Source: Chloroflexota bacterium (GTDB taxonomy: Bacteria; Chloroflexota; Dehalococcoidia; UBA2979). From it: a stretch of DNA of 42,983 nucleotides. Each line of letters starts with the position of its first letter. Position 1 is the stretch's first letter. Location: assembly GCA_947470025.1 (NCBI GenBank), contig CANIRU010000007.1, positions 1 to 42,983 on the forward strand, given 5' to 3'. Below, in pieces: positions 40,519 to 42,983 of the stretch. Made by a program: the position numbers and the translations under genes. The notes under the pieces are model-generated. The model had not been told where the DNA came from and searched no databases. It was given only the letters and a program-made list of their open reading frames with translations.

Positions 40519-41142
40519 CTACGGCATCTTCAGCGTGTCGGCGAAGGCGGCCTTCGTGTTCGGCTTGAGCGGGTTGCGCGTCTCCTCGAACGTCCCGATC
40601 ACGTCGGTGTGCTGCATCGTCAGGCCGATGTCGTCGAGGCCGTTGAGCAGGCGGTGCTTCACGAACGGGTCGACGGCGAAGGAGCGCTTCCAGTCGGTGC
40701 CCACCACGGACACCGTCTGGTCCTGCACGCTGACGACGATCTGCGTGCTCGGCAGCTCCTCGCAGCGTGACATCAGGAAGTTGATGTCGTCCTGCGGCAG
40801 CGCGACGGTCACGAGGCCGACCTTCGAGCAGTTCGTGCGGAAGATGTCGCCGAACGACGGCGCGATGATCGCCGTCACGCCCATGTCCTCGATCGCCCAG
40901 ACCGCGTGCTCGCGGCTGGAGCCGCAGCCGAAGTTCTGCTGCGCGAGGATGATCGGCGCGCCCTTGTAACGCGTGTCGTTGGTGATGAAGTCCGGGTCCT
41001 TCCTCCAGTCGAAGAAGGCGAACTCACCGAACCCGGAGCGCTCGATGCGCTTGAGGAACTGCTTCGGGATGATCTGGTCGGTGTCCACGTCCGCGCGGTT
41101 GAGCGGGAACGCCTGGCCGGCGACCTGGCTAATCTTGTTCAT
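40519..41142 (-). CDS. leuD: 3-isopropylmalate dehydratase small subunit
   Basis: A 207-aa small subunit of isopropylmalate isomerase. It shows NRADVDTDQIIPKQFLKR, the FGCGSSREHAVWAI block and PSFGDIFRTNC (Cys and small-subunit loop). It pairs with LeuC to isomerise 2- to 3-isopropylmalate, and likewise citramalate. ATG 41142 is chosen because the start MNKISQVAGQAFPLNRADVDTD matches the family and the longer frame runs antisense or shadow through leuC. The gap to leuC is 20 nt, so they form an operon. Confidence 0.95.
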   Translation of the reverse strand: MNKISQVAGQAFPLNRADVDTDQIIPKQFLKRIERSGFGEFAFFDWRKDPDFITNDTRYKGAPIILAQQNFGCGSSREHAVWAIEDMGVTAIIAPSFGDIFRTNCSKVGLVTVALPQDDINFLMSRCEELPSTQIVVSVQDQTVSVVGTDWKRSFAVDPFVKHRLLNGLDDIGLTMQHTDVIGTFEETRNPLKPNTKAAFADTLKMP

Positions 41143-41162
41143 GTGAGTCTCCTCGAACCGTC

Positions 41163-42572
41163 TTACAGGTCGCGAACGTCGACGAAGTGGCCGGCGATCG
41201 CGGCGGCTGCCGCCATCTCCGGGCTGACGAGGTGCGTACGGCCGCCCGCGCCCTGTCGTCCTTCGAAGTTGCGGTTGCTCGTGCTGGCGCAGCGCTCGCC
41301 TGGCAGCAGGATGTCCGGGTTCATGCCGAGACACATCGAGCAGCCCGGCTCGCGCCAGTCGAAGCCCGCGTCTTTGAACACGACGTCGAGGCCCTCGGCC
41401 TCGGCCTGCTGCTTCACGAGGCCGGAGCCCGGGACGACCATCGCCTTCACGGTGGAGGCGACGTGCTTGCCCTTCACGATCGTAGCGGCGGCCCGCAGGT
41501 CCTCGATGCGCCCGTTGGTGCAGGAGCCGAGGAACACGCGGTCGATGCTCAGGTCGACGATCGGCGTGCCCGCCTTCAGGTCCATGTAGACCAGCGAGCG
41601 TTCCGCCGTCTCGCGCGCCGAGGGGCTCGCGGCGTCCTCGGGCTTCGGGACGGACTGTGAGATGCCGACGCTCTGCGCGGGCGTGGTGCCCCACGTCACG
41701 TGCGGCTCGATGTCCTCGCCCTTGAGTTCGATGTACGTGTCGTACGTCGCGCCCTCGTCCGTCGCAAGCGACGTCCAGTACTCGACGGCCCTGTCCCAGT
41801 CCTCGCCCTGCGGCGCGAAGTCACGGCCCTTCATGTAGTCGAAGGTCGTCTGATCCGGGGCGACGAGGCCGGCGCGCGCCCCGCCCTCGATCGTCATGTT
41901 GCAGATCGTCATCCGGCCTTCCATCGAAAGGTTGCGGATCACGTCGCCGCGGTACTCGATGACGTGGCCGATGCCGCCGTCGACACCGATCTTGCGGATG
42001 ACCGCCAGGACCACGTCCTTCGCCGTGACGCCCTTCTTCAGCTCGCCGGTCACCTCGACGGACATCGTCTTGATCGCCGCCTGCGGCAGCGTCTGCGTCG
42101 CCAGCACGTGCTCGACCTCGGACGTGCCGATGCCGAACGCGAGCGCGCCGAAGGCGCCGTGCGTGGCGGTGTGCGAGTCGCCGCAGACGATCGTCATGCC
42201 GGGTTGGGTGAGCCCGTGCTCCGGCGAGATGATGTGCACGATGCCCTGCCGGATGTCGAAGATGTCCCACAGCGGGACGCCGAACTCCTTGCAGTTCTCG
42301 CGGAGCACCTCGATCTGCTGCGCGGACAGCGGGTCGGGGTTCGGGAGGCGGCGGTCTTCCGTGGGGACGTTGTGGTCCACGGTGGCCAGCGTCAGGTCGG
42401 GCCGCCGCACGGGGCGCTTGTTCATGCGCAGGCTCTCGAACGCCTGCGCGCTCGTCACCTCGTGCACCAGGTGCAGGTCGATGTAGAGCAGGTCCGGCTC
42501 GCCCTCGGCGACCCGCACGACGTGCTCGTCCCAGATCTTTTCGATGATCGTCTTGGGCCCACTGTTGGCCAT
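41163..42572 (-). CDS. leuC: 3-isopropylmalate dehydratase large subunit
   Basis: A 469-aa aconitase-family subunit with a [4Fe-4S] cluster. The N-terminus is [12 protein letters not shown], with [19 protein letters not shown]. The cluster ligands appear in [16 protein letters not shown] and [41 protein letters not shown] is the catalytic and substrate region (quoted here in one family block). Length is normal. The ATG at 42572 lies behind a 5' hairpin and a candidate promoter. It is the first gene of leuC-leuD. Confidence 0.95.
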   Translation of the reverse strand: MANSGPKTIIEKIWDEHVVRVAEGEPDLLYIDLHLVHEVTSAQAFESLRMNKRPVRRPDLTLATVDHNVPTEDRRLPNPDPLSAQQIEVLRENCKEFGVPLWDIFDIRQGIVHIISPEHGLTQPGMTIVCGDSHTATHGAFGALAFGIGTSEVEHVLATQTLPQAAIKTMSVEVTGELKKGVTAKDVVLAVIRKIGVDGGIGHVIEYRGDVIRNLSMEGRMTICNMTIEGGARAGLVAPDQTTFDYMKGRDFAPQGEDWDRAVEYWTSLATDEGATYDTYIELKGEDIEPHVTWGTTPAQSVGISQSVPKPEDAASPSARETAERSLVYMDLKAGTPIVDLSIDRVFLGSCTNGRIEDLRAAATIVKGKHVASTVKAMVVPGSGLVKQQAEAEGLDVVFKDAGFDWREPGCSMCLGMNPDILLPGERCASTSNRNFEGRQGAGGRTHLVSPEMAAAAAIAGHFVDVRDL

Positions 42573-42594
42573 TCGTTCCCCCGTCTTGTCCCGT

Positions 42595-42630
42595 CGCCGC
42601 GGTGTCAGTCCGCGGCGCCTGTGTAGTCTA
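42595..42630 (-). promoter_or_regulatory. Candidate leuC promoter and 5' hairpin
   Basis: A TAGACT hexamer on the minus strand (42625-42630) would start transcription near 42618. The transcript would begin with a perfect 8-bp stem CGCCGCGG-N7-CCGCGGCG (42595-42617), just ahead of leuC. No -35 is obvious. Confidence 0.4.
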
Positions 42631-42676
42631 GTAGGGCGACGCCTCCGGGGCGCCAGCCCTGCCTACGACGCGGTAC

Positions 42677-42983
42677 CTAGTTGCGGCCGGTCGCCAGCTG
42701 CTCCGGCACGGCGCTTGCCGGCGTCGCGATCGAGCGGTTCAGCGCGTGCAGGTACGCACGGGCCGCCGCCACGAGGATGTCCGGGTCGGCGGCGCGCCCC
42801 TGGAACGTCGTCCCATTCGCCTCGATGCGGATTGTCACCTCACCCTGCGCGTCGATGCCCTCCGTCACGGACTTCACGCTGAACTCGGTCAGGGTGTTGT
42901 CCGCGCCGGTGACGCGGTTGATCGCCTTGTAGATCGCGTCCACCGGCCCGGTGCCGATCGCCGCGTCCATGTGCGACTCGCCC
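42677..42983 (-). CDS. leuA: 2-isopropylmalate synthase, C-terminal part (5' partial)
   Basis: The last about 100 residues of LeuA, cut by the right edge. The frame is open to base 42983 and reads [21 protein letters not shown], the typical entry into the LeuA regulatory domain that binds leucine, followed by [22 protein letters not shown] and [11 protein letters not shown]. The full enzyme condenses 2-oxoisovalerate with acetyl-CoA. It precedes leuC by 104 nt, and an imperfect GC-rich hairpin at about 42633-42661 lies between them. The Met in the track is internal. A second CimA-type protein would share this domain, but the position next to leuC favours leuA. Confidence 0.87.
   Translation of the reverse strand, partial: GESHMDAAIGTGPVDAIYKAINRVTGADNTLTEFSVKSVTEGIDAQGEVTIRIEANGTTFQGRAADPDILVAAARAYLHALNRSIATPASAVPEQLATGRN

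Overview
The window is a 43 kb stretch of a high-GC bacterial chromosome and is almost fully coding. It contains no rRNA, no transposase, no CRISPR array and no phage genes. The gene content best fits a Chloroflexota (Dehalococcoidia-like) organism: F420 genes (cofE, npdG), lipoprotein-type binding proteins, a sortase, a LexA box of the GAAC-N4-GTTC kind, a short cysteinyl-tRNA synthetase, a c-di-AMP riboswitch and several PDZ proteins. Actinobacteria are the main alternative. This is inferred from family content, not from a database search.

Layout. 0-9 kb: the end of a peptide-type binding protein, an ABM-like protein, a sortase, a small membrane protein, a flavin reductase, a lytic transglycosylase, tRNA-His (CCA encoded), a PDZ membrane protein, a Cys-rich zinc protein and a tandem nitrilase-fold protein with degraded active sites. 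9.0-9.8 kb holds no convincing gene. 9.8-18.6 kb: a Lys/Ala/Pro repeat histone-like protein, cysS, a hemerythrin, a minus-strand cluster (PIG-L, Nudix, ATC-hydrolase-like), lexA with a clear SOS promoter, an orphan OppD-like ATPase and holA. 18.6-31 kb: cofE and npdG; an ABC transporter with a THI5/NMT1-type binding protein; an HtrA-fold lipoprotein that has lost its catalytic His and Asp; an enoyl-CoA hydratase/isomerase; an intact HtrA; cobU-cobS-cobT; a methyltransferase. 31-35 kb: a probable c-di-AMP riboswitch in front of a 70-aa zinc-ribbon protein, then a response regulator, histidine kinase and PDZ protein operon. 35-43 kb: branched-chain amino acid synthesis on the minus strand (cimA with a probable leader peptide, leuB, leuD, leuC, end of leuA), with a kinase-like protein inserted between leuD and leuB.

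Working together: leuA, leuC, leuD and leuB make the leucine precursor. CimA feeds the same LeuCD/LeuB enzymes from pyruvate plus acetyl-CoA, giving 2-oxobutyrate for isoleucine. CofE finishes F420 and NpdG reduces it with NADPH. CobU, CobS and CobT carry out the last steps of cobalamin assembly.

The items most worth a second look are the riboswitch with a Shine-Dalgarno-masking hairpin and an unusual target gene; a family of MITE-like palindromic elements (one about 378 bp with long terminal inverted repeats, others at 16.2 and 35.3 kb, sharing an identical 42-bp core); the pseudo-HtrA lipoprotein; the tandem nitrilase pseudoenzyme; the leader peptide and hairpins ahead of cimA; the DnaA box inside the lexA promoter; and several genes whose -10 box lies 6-7 nt before the start codon, suggesting leaderless mRNAs.
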